Assembly: GCF_001904615.1 (NCBI RefSeq)
Contig: NZ_MRBY01000002.1
Location: forward strand, 1-64,000
DNA length: 64,000 nucleotides
Source of the DNA: [Limnothrix rosea] IAM M-220
GTDB lineage: Bacteria > Cyanobacteriota > Cyanobacteriia > Cyanobacteriales > MRBY01
Direction: 5' to 3'
The position numbers and the translations under genes were made by a program. The notes below the pieces were generated by a model. It searched no databases. It saw only the letters and a program-made list of their open reading frames with translations, and had not been told where the DNA came from. Shown in pieces: positions 47,406-56,298 of this stretch (its first letter is position 1; each line of letters begins with the position of its first letter).

Positions 47406-48599
47406 CTAGCTTAAGACATTTGTAATTGCGGCGATCACCAGGGCAATTAATTTCTCTGCCCCGTCTATTAGGCGTTCATCCCAGCTTTTGAATCTTGTTG
47501 ATGCTTGATTCTGATTGCTGTTTATAGATGTTGACTGTGAAGCCGGAACCAAGGATCGCCCTGTACGCACGGCAAAAGGGAGCGTGGGACGTAGTAACAA
47601 AGTCTTCAGGGACAGCAAAAAATTAGGAGATGGTGGCGTTAACTCTTCTGGTAATTTGCCGAAAAGGTAGTGCAGGACTGTCGCTGTGGCTGCAATGTAA
47701 ACCCCCCAACTGAGACTCGTTGCGAGGTGACCTGCGACAAATAAACTACCACCTGAATTGAGACTTCCTCTAAATAAGAAAAGTGTCAAGCTAATGATAC
47801 CAACACCTAAATGAACGTAGAGCCAGCGAGAGGCATTAGGAATTACTTTACGCAATACAATCCATTGCGCTATGCCTGAAAAGACCATGCCAAAAGGTAG
47901 GAGAGTACCCAGCGCTGTAGCGACCCCCCAATACCAAGGATTAGATAGTCGTCGCGCTAAGACACAGGTTTGTAGGTATGCAACTCCTACTGCACTGATG
48001 ATGACGAAGAATACTTTGTCAACTTGTGACAGCATGATCCAACTGATTATCAAATAACACAAACCATTGATAGTGACCCATTCTTGCCAGAGTGAAGGCC
48101 AGTTCTTTGGTTCTATTGTGGGTGATCGCCGTGATGTAGATTCATTCGCTGGTAGCGGAGTCGTGGATATTTCTGCGAAAGGATTGGTCAACGTTCTAGG
48201 TTCTGCTAGTGGTTCATCGAAGGGATTAACAAGCTCTGGCTTTTCTTCTGAAGCTCCGGGAAAAGAAGGAACTTCTTCATCGAAAGGATTAGTAAGGGGT
48301 TGATGATTTGTTTCTGAGGCAAGATTTTCGGGAATGGTTACTTCTGGATTGTCTTCATCAAAAGGATTTCTTACTGTCTGAGATGAAGATGCTGGGGCAA
48401 TAACTCCTTGTGAGGATTCTTGGGAAGAGTTGATTTCTGATATCCGACTTTTTGGTAACTGTGGAGAAGGAGATTTTGGGCGATCGCCATCCCTTTTACG
48501 AACACCGGAGCCGTAGTGGTAATGAGCGAAACTTGACCTGAGTTCGGGATAAGCAAGGCTTGAAATATTGACGGGGAGACGGGGGAGAGTGGGTGACAC
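47406..48599 (-). CDS. Membrane protein with repeated NPFDE motifs
   Basis: Up to 397 residues. The N-terminal ~165 residues are a low-complexity, Ser/Pro/Glu-rich segment that contains four evenly placed motifs: RNPFDEDNP, TNPFDEEVP, VNPFDEPLA and TNPFAEIST. Then come about six membrane helices (~170-330; INGLCYLIISWIMLSQVDK, VFFVIISAVGVAYLQTCVLA and others) and a charged tail ending with a hydrophobic stretch. No ATG exists before the helices; the only start is a GTG at 48599 that lies inside a purine-rich repeat, so the true beginning is uncertain. In eukaryotes NPF binds EH domains; whether these motifs bind a partner here is unknown. Confidence 0.65.
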   Translation of the reverse strand: MSPTLPRLPVNISSLAYPELRSSFAHYHYGSGVRKRDGDRPKSPSPQLPKSRISEINSSQESSQGVIAPASSSQTVRNPFDEDNPEVTIPENLASETNHQPLTNPFDEEVPSFPGASEEKPELVNPFDEPLAEPRTLTNPFAEISTTPLPANESTSRRSPTIEPKNWPSLWQEWVTINGLCYLIISWIMLSQVDKVFFVIISAVGVAYLQTCVLARRLSNPWYWGVATALGTLLPFGMVFSGIAQWIVLRKVIPNASRWLYVHLGVGIISLTLFLFRGSLNSGGSLFVAGHLATSLSWGVYIAATATVLHYLFGKLPEELTPPSPNFLLSLKTLLLRPTLPFAVRTGRSLVPASQSTSINSNQNQASTRFKSWDERLIDGAEKLIALVIAAITNVLS

Positions 48600-48620
48600 G
48601 GAGAGAAGGAGAGCTAGCGA
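48568..48620. repeat. Purine/pyrimidine-biased short-unit repeat (GGGGAGA type)
   Basis: A run such as GACGGGGGAGAGTGGGTG with strong purine bias on this strand; its complement (CTCCC, CGTCTCC units) recurs near 58880-58945 and 61560-61645 and as a short tail at 1-20. It lies over the presumed 5' end of the NPF-repeat gene. Confidence 0.65.
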
Positions 48621-48926
48621 TGGGGAAATATTATAGAAAAAACGTCATGTGCAACTAACTTTTAACCTTTGTAAAATCAAGGTTTTAGGAAGTGGCTAAG
48701 TAAAAAAAAGAGCCTACTCTGCCGTTTTATGGTCTTTTCAGTTGAGTTCGAAACATTCGATCCCCCTAAATCTCCTCACTAAAGCTCCGGCTGATCAAGG
48801 GTTTTAGTTATCCCATAGTTTTTTGAAATGACCATAAATTACGCATCGCAAAAAAAAGGGTTTTGGTTCACAATGAATCTCCTTTTCTCTAAAGCTTTTT
48901 CTCTAAATCCTTAACCCGAACTTACA
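48621..48926. other. Intergenic region
   Basis: About 300 AT-rich bases between two minus-strand genes. It includes an AAAAAAAAGAGCCTACTCTGCC stretch (split: A-run near 48700, then GAGCC) and CGATCCCCCTAAATCTCC near 48758, a common cyanobacterial repeat fragment. No gene recognised. Confidence 0.4.
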
Positions 48927-50021
48927 TTACTGAGAGAACTGCATCATGCCAGCACCAGATTTGAGGGCGATAAACAGCTTGCCATCCTGAAAGAAATAGG
49001 CGCTTGAATCTTGTAACGCTCGGAGATATTCTGAGCCGATGGACTCCGGTGGACAAGCAGCTAAGGTTGTAGGGCCTAGATTAATCGACAAACCATCATC
49101 ACCAGCTTCGGTGAAACGACCCAAGGCTCGGTTGCAGTCGGCACGGATGGCAAGTTGACCATCATCCATAAATTGAACGGTATAGTCGCCAAGGTTATTA
49201 GCTTCTAATTGCTGGCCGTCGCGGTACATGATTTGTTCTAGCTGCCATACAGTATTTTTCAACATCGCTGCATCAGTGGTGGCATTATTTGCTTTCATCG
49301 GAGCTGGTTGCTCGACTCGAACTGCGACTGTGCTTGGATTGTTGTTTGTGATGACCGAAAACTGATCCCTAGTAACAAACTGTGTTTCACCTTCTACTGT
49401 GATGCGAGACTGAACTGTATAGGAGGAGCGTTGATTAATTTGGCCGGGATCGTAGGGCAGTGTAAAGGGGAAAGGAATTTGTCGCCCGTTAGCAGCAATC
49501 TGCTGGGAGGAAAGCACTTTTTTGGTGGAGGCCTCGACGAGGATCGCTTCAACTACGGCATTGGGCGGCAGTGCGATGCGGGGTAGGTAAGAGATTGTAC
49601 CTGTGACTGCTTGGTTTGTTTGCTGGGATGTGCCATTGATCGTGATCGTTTGTGCGCCTGAGTTGGCGATCGCCACCGTAACGGACTGGTTGCCGCTATG
49701 GCGATAGGTGACCCCTGTGCTCGTAGCCTGAACCGTGACTGGAACGCCGAGCAATTCTGTCATGCCCGTTTGCTTGTTGTAGAGATTAAGGCGGGTTGCT
49801 CCGCTGGAGTTGTACACCCGCACGGCAATACGATTAGTTTGGGAAAAAACGATTGTGCCCTCTGGAAGAATTACAGTGCCAATATTCGGTTTCTGGGCTA
49901 GTTCACCAAGGACACCCACTGAATCATACTGGGCTGTTTCTGGCTGGGCGATCGCCGCAAATGGCGTCAAAATACCAACCGTTGCTACCGCTAAACCGAC
50001 ACCGACTATTTGAGAAAACAC
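48927..50021 (-). CDS. Secreted YbaY-domain and META-domain protein
   Basis: A 364-residue exported protein. The start is GTG at 50021, supported by AAGGAG 9 bases upstream on the minus strand. A signal peptide (FSQIVGVGLAVATVGILTPFAAIA) is followed by a domain of unknown kind (~35-125), a YbaY-type lipoprotein domain (~130-235: TGTISYLPRIALPPNAVVEAILVEAS, IPFPFTLPYDPGQIN, YTVQSRITVEG) and a C-terminal META (HslJ-type) domain (~255-364: NTVWQLEQIM, YTVQFMDDGQLAIRADCNRALGRF, ACPPESIGSEYLRAL). Both domain types are linked to envelope stress in other bacteria. The role here is inference. Confidence 0.82.
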   Translation of the reverse strand: MFSQIVGVGLAVATVGILTPFAAIAQPETAQYDSVGVLGELAQKPNIGTVILPEGTIVFSQTNRIAVRVYNSSGATRLNLYNKQTGMTELLGVPVTVQATSTGVTYRHSGNQSVTVAIANSGAQTITINGTSQQTNQAVTGTISYLPRIALPPNAVVEAILVEASTKKVLSSQQIAANGRQIPFPFTLPYDPGQINQRSSYTVQSRITVEGETQFVTRDQFSVITNNNPSTVAVRVEQPAPMKANNATTDAAMLKNTVWQLEQIMYRDGQQLEANNLGDYTVQFMDDGQLAIRADCNRALGRFTEAGDDGLSINLGPTTLAACPPESIGSEYLRALQDSSAYFFQDGKLFIALKSGAGMMQFSQ

Positions 50022-50483
50022 GCTTTAATACTCCTTGTAAAATTTCATTTTGTCTATTGACTGACGAACCACACCAAACCGTTAAATCACAGCTTTGATG
50101 ACCCTATTAACAATCTACTGCCACTTCAGGGATGCCTAAGGACAGTTGCTGTTTTTGTAACCAATTACACCATTTAGCCTACCTTTCTGTCAGTTTGTTT
50201 AATTAAAGACATACCTGAATTGAATAAGTTGGAATTGGCAGAAGCGGGTGACGCAGTGAATCTGAAGCATTCATCAAGCGATGCAATGGTTGGGCTTTAT
50301 TTTCTTCCCCTCGTCTATCTTTGTTGCCAATCGTCGAATATTCAATACAGTTTCTACAATCGGTAAACCACGGCGATCGCCCACGACCATCCGGGAAAAC
50401 TGGGGGATCTTTTTTCGTGTTTGTTTAAGGGATAGGGATAAAGTTAGAATTGGATCCATTGTGCCCAAGCGTTTTGAGTTGCC
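50022..50483. other. Intergenic region between divergent genes
   Basis: About 460 bases. Two complementary open frames of about 65 codons run at 50274-50487, one on each strand; neither resembles a protein I know and neither has a ribosome binding site. One HIP1 site lies at about 50374. The divergent promoters must be here. Confidence 0.45.
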
Positions 50484-51068
50484 ATGACTTCTGCATCTTC
50501 TCCTAAAAAATTTGCTGCGACCGACCAGTCTGTAGTCGAACTCAAACCGAGTTTTAACATTACCATCGTCCTCGTGGCGGCTGGGGTGGCGATCGCCCTA
50601 TTCCTCCAAATTTGGGTCGGGGCAATTATTGGCGTGTTCGGACTTTTTCTCGCTTTTCAGACCACGACATTGCGACTACAATTCACCGCGACGGATTTGG
50701 ATATTTATCGCTCCGGCGATCGCGCCAAGCCGCCGTGTAATGGCTTGGGAGAAAATATCCTTCCTTGGGGGAAAGTACTCGAAGAGGGGAAGGGGTTTCG
50801 ATCAATTTTGTCACTCAAAGAGAGGCGATCGCCACAAGTTTTTAAACACAAAAAAGATCAAAAAAAAGTCCCCCTTAATAAGAGAGATTTAAGGGGATCT
50901 TGTATTTTTGATTTTTCTCTAATTTCTAGATACCAGCATGACCCATCGCCAAACCAGCAACCAACATGCCGAAAACAAGAAAAGGTTGCGCACTCGCCTG
51001 ATATTTCACGTCGTTCTCTAAAGGATTACGCAGAAAATACATATCCTGAAACACAATTTGCGGAATGA
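50484..51068 (+). CDS. DUF3119-like membrane protein, C-terminal half probably frameshifted
   Basis: The N-terminal ~80 residues match the cyanobacterial DUF3119 family: VVELKPSFNITIVLVAAGVAIALFL, WVGAIIGVFGLFLAFQTTTLRLQFTATDLDIYRSG with two membrane helices. The family then continues with a conserved aromatic block (W..FW..P.LFYF.E) and about 40 residues. In this frame I read PPCNGLGENILPWGKVLEEG instead, and the frame runs on through a hairpin (50871-50896) and 143 bases into the convergent chlG. Another frame ends at 50845, just before the hairpin, as a real gene would. A frameshift or decay is likely. What the family does is unknown. Confidence 0.5.
   Translation: MTSASSPKKFAATDQSVVELKPSFNITIVLVAAGVAIALFLQIWVGAIIGVFGLFLAFQTTTLRLQFTATDLDIYRSGDRAKPPCNGLGENILPWGKVLEEGKGFRSILSLKERRSPQVFKHKKDQKKVPLNKRDLRGSCIFDFSLISRYQHDPSPNQQPTCRKQEKVAHSPDISRRSLKDYAENTYPETQFAE
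50871..50896. terminator. Hairpin between the DUF3119-like gene and chlG
   Basis: CCCCTTAA and TTAAGGGG pair perfectly around a 10-base loop. On the plus strand a T-rich stretch follows; on the minus strand another T-rich stretch (complement of AAAAAAAG) follows. It can serve as a bidirectional terminator for both convergent genes. Confidence 0.65.
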
Positions 51069-51927
51069 CTAAAAGCACAAGAATCGACGCATAAAGTTGC
51101 TGGTGAATACTGACAAGATAACCGGCAATGCCGATTTGGAAAACATCGATCATAATGACGCAAATCCAAGCCGCCGTACCCACACCAAACATCACAGGTA
51201 GAGACTTTAGACCAAGTTCTTCGTCTCCTTCCACACTCTTAAAGTCATTAACAATCGCAATACCAAGACCCGCAAAACTATAGATGAGCGTCACCACCAT
51301 CACAGTCGGCGTAAGCGTCCCAAACAACGCATGGCCAGCCCACCAAGGCAGCGCAATATAGCTCGCACCAAGAGCATAATTTCCAAGCCAACCATTTTGT
51401 TTGAGTTTGAGTGGCGGCGCAGAATAAATGTATGCAACAAAAGCACCACCCAAGGTTAAGACCAACATGATGGGAAAATCATGACCAGCCCAGACATCAA
51501 GCAAATAACTCAGGATAATCCCAGAACCCAACAGCACCACAATTTGAGTGACAACCTGCGGCACAGAAATCGCCCCAGACGGAATCGGACGATACGGCTC
51601 ATTGATCGCATCAATCTCGCGATCATAATAATCATTAATAGTCTGGGTATAACCAGTAAGAAGGGGCCCCGACAACAACATACAAGCCATCGCCATTGCA
51701 AAATCTTCCACTCCCCAGACATAACCACCCGAAGAGGCAGCACCACAGACCACACCCCAAATGAGCGGAATCCAAGTAATCGGTTTCATGAGCTGGAGGC
51801 GGATTTTCCAGATGGATGTTTCACCATCGGCGGCTCCTTTCATCCCCAGTAGCTGACGAGCTTTAGAGCCTTGCTCTTCTTGCTCCTGCTCTGTCGTTAT
51901 ATTTTCTGGATTCGGCGTTTCTGTCAT
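50926..51927 (-). CDS. chlG: Chlorophyll synthase
   Basis: ChlG attaches the phytyl tail to chlorophyllide a in the thylakoid membrane, the last step of chlorophyll synthesis. It belongs to the UbiA prenyltransferases. The 333-residue protein has the Mg-diphosphate binding motif NDYYDREIDAINEPYRPIPSG and the second Asp motif NDFKSVEGDEELGLKSLPVMFG, with about eight membrane helices. The N-terminal QLLGMKGAADGETSIWKIRLQLMKP is typical of ChlG. The gene is convergent with the DUF3119-like frame and divergent from the aminotransferase. Confidence 0.96.
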   Translation of the reverse strand: MTETPNPENITTEQEQEEQGSKARQLLGMKGAADGETSIWKIRLQLMKPITWIPLIWGVVCGAASSGGYVWGVEDFAMAMACMLLSGPLLTGYTQTINDYYDREIDAINEPYRPIPSGAISVPQVVTQIVVLLGSGIILSYLLDVWAGHDFPIMLVLTLGGAFVAYIYSAPPLKLKQNGWLGNYALGASYIALPWWAGHALFGTLTPTVMVVTLIYSFAGLGIAIVNDFKSVEGDEELGLKSLPVMFGVGTAAWICVIMIDVFQIGIAGYLVSIHQQLYASILVLLVIPQIVFQDMYFLRNPLENDVKYQASAQPFLVFGMLVAGLAMGHAGI

Positions 51928-52134
51928 GGCGATTTATTATCGATGAGGTGTAAAAAATAAAACGTAAAAAAATAGGCAAAATGCGCCTTAAGGCAATTAT
52001 TGTAGCAAGGCGATCGCCGGGATTTTGTAGAAAAACTACGGTAATTCAATCTCTAAAGAGAGAGCTTCGCCGATGTGGGAAAATAATCTCGTTAAATTTT
52101 TTACAGTTTGCTTTTAAAAAAGAGCTTTTAGCCC

Positions 52135-53277
52135 ATGCCCACCGTCAGTGAAAAATATCTAAAAAAAGTCGATCAACTCGACTTACCACCCCGTCTTTTA
52201 CTAGGCCCCGGCCCATCCAATGCCCACCCAAGAGTTCTCGCCGCCCTAGCCATGCCCCCCATCGGCCACCTCGATCCCAAATACTTGGAGATCATGGAAG
52301 AAGTCAAAGACCTACTCCGCTACACCTGGCAAACCTCCAACGAATTCACCATTTCCGCCAGTGGCACAGGCAGTGCCGCCATGGAAGCCACCCTCGCCAA
52401 TACCGTAGAACCCGGCGATGTTGTGCTGATCGGCATTAATGGTTATTTTGGTCACCGTCTCGTTGATATGGCGAGTCGCTATGGCGCTGATGTGCGCACC
52501 TTCTCCACAGATTGGGGTAAAGCTTTTACCCTCGAAGAAATTACAGCCGCCGTTGCAGAGCACGAGCCTAAAGTTCTAGGCCTTGTCCATGCCGAAACCT
52601 CCACTGGTGCAAGACAGCCCCTCGAAGGCGTGAGCGAAGTCTGCCAAAAGCATGGCTCCATGTTGCTCATCGATACCGTCACCAGTTTGAGTGGTGTGCC
52701 CCTTTTCCTCGATGAGTGGGGTGTCGATATGGCCTACAGCGGCACTCAAAAAGCTTTGGCTTGCCCTCCCGGTCTTGGCCCTCTTACCCTTGGCCCCCGC
52801 GCCCTTGAAGCCTTAAATAATCGCAAAACCCCCGTCAAAAACTGGTATTTGGACATGTCCATGATCAGTAAATATTGGGGCACAGGTAAGCGGGTTTATC
52901 ACCATACTGCGCCGGTCAATATGAACTATGCGTTGCGAGAAGCCTTAATGCTAGTCGTTGAAGAAGGTCTCGAAAATCGCTGGCAGCGTCACCAAGATGT
53001 GGCAAACCTATTCTGGGAAGGCCTTGCAGACATGGGTCTGAAATGCTATGTCGATAAAGAAATTCGCCTCCCCACACTCACCACCGTTTGTATTCCCGAT
53101 GGCGTTGATGGGGCGGCTGTCGCAAAGCAACTCATGGCAGACTACAACATCGAAATTGCAGGCGGCCTAGGGGATCTCGCTGGCAAAGTATGGCGTGTTG
53201 GTCTGATGGGTCATAATGCCCGTGCGGAAAATGTCATGCTGCTCCTCGCTGCCCTAAAGAAGGTGCTCTTTAGCTAG
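52135..53277 (+). CDS. Class V aminotransferase, serine-glyoxylate / alanine-glyoxylate type
   Basis: A pyridoxal-phosphate enzyme of 380 residues. LLGPGPSNAHPRVLAAL is the conserved start, ASGTGSAAMEATLANTVEPGD binds cofactor phosphate, LVHAETSTGARQPLEG and LIDTVTSLSG are core segments, and the Schiff-base Lys is in AYSGTQKALACPPGL. In cyanobacteria such enzymes work in photorespiratory glycine/serine conversion; older annotations call them the small subunit of soluble hydrogenase, which is misleading. Substrate preference cannot be read from sequence. It is probably transcribed alone or with the following DsbA-like gene 33 bases on. Confidence 0.92.
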   Translation: MPTVSEKYLKKVDQLDLPPRLLLGPGPSNAHPRVLAALAMPPIGHLDPKYLEIMEEVKDLLRYTWQTSNEFTISASGTGSAAMEATLANTVEPGDVVLIGINGYFGHRLVDMASRYGADVRTFSTDWGKAFTLEEITAAVAEHEPKVLGLVHAETSTGARQPLEGVSEVCQKHGSMLLIDTVTSLSGVPLFLDEWGVDMAYSGTQKALACPPGLGPLTLGPRALEALNNRKTPVKNWYLDMSMISKYWGTGKRVYHHTAPVNMNYALREALMLVVEEGLENRWQRHQDVANLFWEGLADMGLKCYVDKEIRLPTLTTVCIPDGVDGAAVAKQLMADYNIEIAGGLGDLAGKVWRVGLMGHNARAENVMLLLAALKKVLFS

Positions 53278-53310
53278 ACTGGGAACGATCTTTTGTTCTA
53301 AATAATCCCA

Positions 53311-54132
53311 ATGACATTTCTATCTTTATCTCGGCAAGGTTTTTCTCGGAGGACACTTGCCTTTTTTTCTGTCTTCGTTTTGAGCATGACCCTCTGGAGC
53401 TGTAGCAATGACCAGGATGCCCAAGCCGATGTGCAAGTAGATAAAGAGCTGGAGGAGGAAGTGCTAGAGATTATCCGCAATAATCCTGAAGCTATCCTTG
53501 AGGCGGTGCAACAGTATCAACAATCTCAGCAACAGCAACAGCAACAACAGCAACAGGCCGCGGCTCAAGAATTCCGCAATACGATCACGACAAATCCCCA
53601 AGTGATTATTGGTGATTCTCCAGTGATGGGTTCAGAAGATTTTAAGGTTGTATTGGTGGAATTTTCAGATTTTGAATGTCCGTTTTGCGCCCGTGCCCAC
53701 GGCACGATTAAGCAATTTATGGATAAGCACAGCGATACTGTGACCCTAGCCTATAAACATCTTCCTCTACAGCAAATTCATCCCCAAGCGACTCCCGCCG
53801 CTGCTGCGTCTTGGGCGGCTCAACAACAGGGGAAATTCTGGGAGTATCACGATGCTCTTTTTGAAAATCAACAGCAATTAGGCGATCGCCTCTATGAAGA
53901 AATTGCCCAAGATTTAGAGCTTGATCTAGATAAATTTAAAGCCGACCAAACCGCTGCCCAGCCAGCTATCGAACAAGACATTGAACTTGCCCGTCAACTA
54001 CAACTAAACGGCACACCATTTTTTATTCTGGCCTCCACAGAAACCGGAAAAATGGAAACATTTTCTGGCGCATTAACGCTACAAGAATACGAAACACAAT
54101 TAGCCACTGTGACCACTCCTGACGCTGAATAA
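53311..54132 (+). CDS. DsbA-like thioredoxin-fold lipoprotein
   Basis: A 273-residue protein with a lipoprotein-type signal (LAFFSVFVLSMTLWSC). A helical segment rich in Glu and an 8-12 residue Gln run (~65-85) precedes the thioredoxin fold. The redox motif CPFC is seen in FSDFECPFCARAH, and the cis-proline segment is LNGTPFFILAS. It resembles the DsbA/DsbG-related family of cyanobacteria and Gram-positives that forms disulfides in exported proteins. It could make the disulfides of exported proteins in the window; that is inference. Confidence 0.86.
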   Translation: MTFLSLSRQGFSRRTLAFFSVFVLSMTLWSCSNDQDAQADVQVDKELEEEVLEIIRNNPEAILEAVQQYQQSQQQQQQQQQQAAAQEFRNTITTNPQVIIGDSPVMGSEDFKVVLVEFSDFECPFCARAHGTIKQFMDKHSDTVTLAYKHLPLQQIHPQATPAAAASWAAQQQGKFWEYHDALFENQQQLGDRLYEEIAQDLELDLDKFKADQTAAQPAIEQDIELARQLQLNGTPFFILASTETGKMETFSGALTLQEYETQLATVTTPDAE

Positions 54133-54301
54133 TCTCAGTGCCAGATTGAATTTCCATTACCAATACCCCTTAAGAAATCTGCTTGAAGATACACATCAAA
54201 AGCAAATTTATCTCTTTAGCCATATTGTCAAGCACTAGAGGTTATAGATAGTATTATAAGCAAGAAATATACGAGATGAGGTAGTAGTAAAGCAGATTAC
54301 T

Positions 54302-55204
54302 ATGGGGCAGTTTACAGACACAATAATCAATAGTCTTCAGGCAATACTGAGTGGTGGAATCCAAAGAATACCGGGACTTCTGGGCGGTATTATTATTATT
54401 TTTCTGACTCGATATGTGACTGAGTTTTCCCAAAAGATTGTTCACAAAATAGCAGGGAAAACTGTCAAAAACAGGTCTTTGCGAATGCTTGCAGATAAAG
54501 CAAGTTATGTTGGGATTTGGGTTATTGGTGTCTTATTTGCCTGTGTCGTTGCCTTCCCCGGCCTCAAACTTGGAGACATCGTTGCCACCCTTGGAATTGG
54601 TTCCATTGCTGTTGGTTTTGCGTTCCAAGATATTGTGAAAAACTTTTTGGCTGGTATCATCCTTTTAGTAGAAGAACCGTTCCGTATTGGTGATGAAATC
54701 TCTGTCAATGGTTATAACGGTGTAATCCAAAGTATTAATATCCGTACGACTCATATTCGTAGCTATCAAGGCGAAAAGGTTTTACTGCCCAATGCCGATG
54801 TTTTTACCGATGCGGTGATGGTACAAACTGGCTACGATGCAAGGCGTACTGACTTGGGTGTAGGTGTTGATTACAATACGCCGCTGCCTGTTGCGAAGGA
54901 TATTTTGTTTGATACGATTCGCTCGGTGGAAGGTGTCCTTGCGGATCCTGAGCCTGAAATTGATCTGGTGAATTTTGGGGATAGCTCCATCGATTTCATC
55001 GTTCGTTACTGGACTAAGCCTCAACAGAAAAATGTTCGTCAAGCTCAAACTAAGGCGATTTTAGGCATTAAAAAAGCCCTCGATCAGGCAGATATTAGTA
55101 TTCCGTACCCTATCCGTACTCTCTACTATTTTAATCAAGATAAGTACGATGACTATATGCCTGAGCAGAATGGTAATCAGGTATCAGAGCAAGTCCACAA
55201 TTAG
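54302..55204 (+). CDS. mscS: Small-conductance mechanosensitive channel (MscS family)
   Basis: A 300-residue inner-membrane channel opened by membrane tension to release osmolytes. There are about three helices; the pore helix is LGDIVATLGIGSIAVGFAFQ with the glycine/alanine spacing typical of MscS, followed by DIVKNFLAGIILLVEEPFRIGD and the beta domain NGYNGVIQSINIRTTHIRSYQGEKVLLPN. The C-terminal domain is present (ISIPYPIRTLYYF). Length is close to E. coli MscS. It is a single gene with an AT-rich upstream gap. Confidence 0.95.
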   Translation: MGQFTDTIINSLQAILSGGIQRIPGLLGGIIIIFLTRYVTEFSQKIVHKIAGKTVKNRSLRMLADKASYVGIWVIGVLFACVVAFPGLKLGDIVATLGIGSIAVGFAFQDIVKNFLAGIILLVEEPFRIGDEISVNGYNGVIQSINIRTTHIRSYQGEKVLLPNADVFTDAVMVQTGYDARRTDLGVGVDYNTPLPVAKDILFDTIRSVEGVLADPEPEIDLVNFGDSSIDFIVRYWTKPQQKNVRQAQTKAILGIKKALDQADISIPYPIRTLYYFNQDKYDDYMPEQNGNQVSEQVHN

Positions 55205-55303
55205 ATTAAAACCTGTGGCGATCGCCGCCATTTCAGAATCCCCATATTGGCTACCAGAAAAAAGCCGTGTGGGGAATTTATTTAGCGTGACTTGGGAGAA
55301 GCA

Positions 55304-56242
55304 ATGCTGACACAAGACAAATTTGAAAAGTCCAACTGGTTAAGTACGGTTTTTCAACTGCAAGGCTCTGTTGTGTTGATGATTTTGCCGAGAATTTTCT
55401 TTTTCTGTGGCTTTACAGCAACGGTCACTTTTTTGTACATTCAAGGACGACCGATTTATTTGGAGAAACTAGGAGATTTAACCACAAATGTGATCTACAA
55501 CCTAGTCTTAGGTTTACTAATCGTATTTCGTACAAATACTTCCTACGACAGGTTTTGGGAAGGACGCAAAGCTTGGGGTAGCATCGTTGTAAACAGTCGC
55601 AATTTAGCCCAAGAAATTCGTCTGGGAGTGCGGGCAGATCATGATAGTGATCAGACCCAAAAGCAAAGGGCATTAAAGCTAATCTCGGCATTTGCGATCG
55701 CCACAAAATTACATTTACGAGGGGCGGCCGTTGACGAAGACTTAAAAGCTTTAACGACAAAAACCCAAGCAGAAAAATTAGCCGAATCAGAACATCGCCC
55801 CTTTGATATCCAATTTTGGTTACGCTCTTACCTCAGCGACCAACTAGAAGCGCAGAAAATTAGCGATGGCCAATATAGTATGGTAAGCGCCATGCTAAAC
55901 GACCTCATGGGCAGTGTCAGTAGCTGTGAAAGAATTCTGACGACACCGATTCCCATCACCTACCGCATGTATTTAAAGCGACTTATTTTAATTTATTGCT
56001 TTGGCTTACCATTCCGCATTATTCCCGACCTGACTTGGTGGTCAGTGCCCATTACCGGCGTTGTAAGCTTCCTCTTACTCGGCATTGAAGAGGTGGCTCG
56101 CGAGCTAGAAAATCCCTTTGGCTTTAACTTGAACGACCTGCCCCTTGATGATCTATGCAAAGTCATTGGCCGAGATGTTGAACACATAGCCGCCGACGAA
56201 AGGCCTGACAGTGCAACTTTCTCCGAAAAAATTACAGTTTAA
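55304..56242 (+). CDS. Bestrophin-family anion channel
   Basis: A 312-residue membrane protein of the bestrophin/UPF0187 type. FRTNTSYDRFWEGRKAWGSIVVNSRNLAQE is the signature, with four hydrophobic stretches and the C-terminal FGFNLNDLPLDDLCKVIGRDVE block. Cyanobacterial members conduct anions such as chloride or bicarbonate across thylakoid or plasma membranes. The frame opens with TTG at 55292, but ATG at 55304 (MLTQDKFEKSNW) has GGGAG 6 bases before it, so I use it. Confidence 0.9.
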   Translation: MLTQDKFEKSNWLSTVFQLQGSVVLMILPRIFFFCGFTATVTFLYIQGRPIYLEKLGDLTTNVIYNLVLGLLIVFRTNTSYDRFWEGRKAWGSIVVNSRNLAQEIRLGVRADHDSDQTQKQRALKLISAFAIATKLHLRGAAVDEDLKALTTKTQAEKLAESEHRPFDIQFWLRSYLSDQLEAQKISDGQYSMVSAMLNDLMGSVSSCERILTTPIPITYRMYLKRLILIYCFGLPFRIIPDLTWWSVPITGVVSFLLLGIEEVARELENPFGFNLNDLPLDDLCKVIGRDVEHIAADERPDSATFSEKITV

Positions 56243-56298
56243 ATATTAGACAATTAGACAGCCTAAATATTAGGAAATGAAGCTAAATCTGCACAGTA

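Noticed and set aside
48735-48765. GTTCGAA-type string resembling a tRNA T-arm
   Set aside because: No acceptor, D- or anticodon-stem can be formed around it.
50274-50487. Two opposing ~65-codon frames upstream of the DUF3119-like gene
   Set aside because: They mirror each other, have no ribosome binding site and no recognisable family.
53530-53570. CAG/CAA tract in the DsbA-like gene as a repeat element
   Set aside because: It codes for a glutamine-rich linker in frame and shows no flanking repeats.
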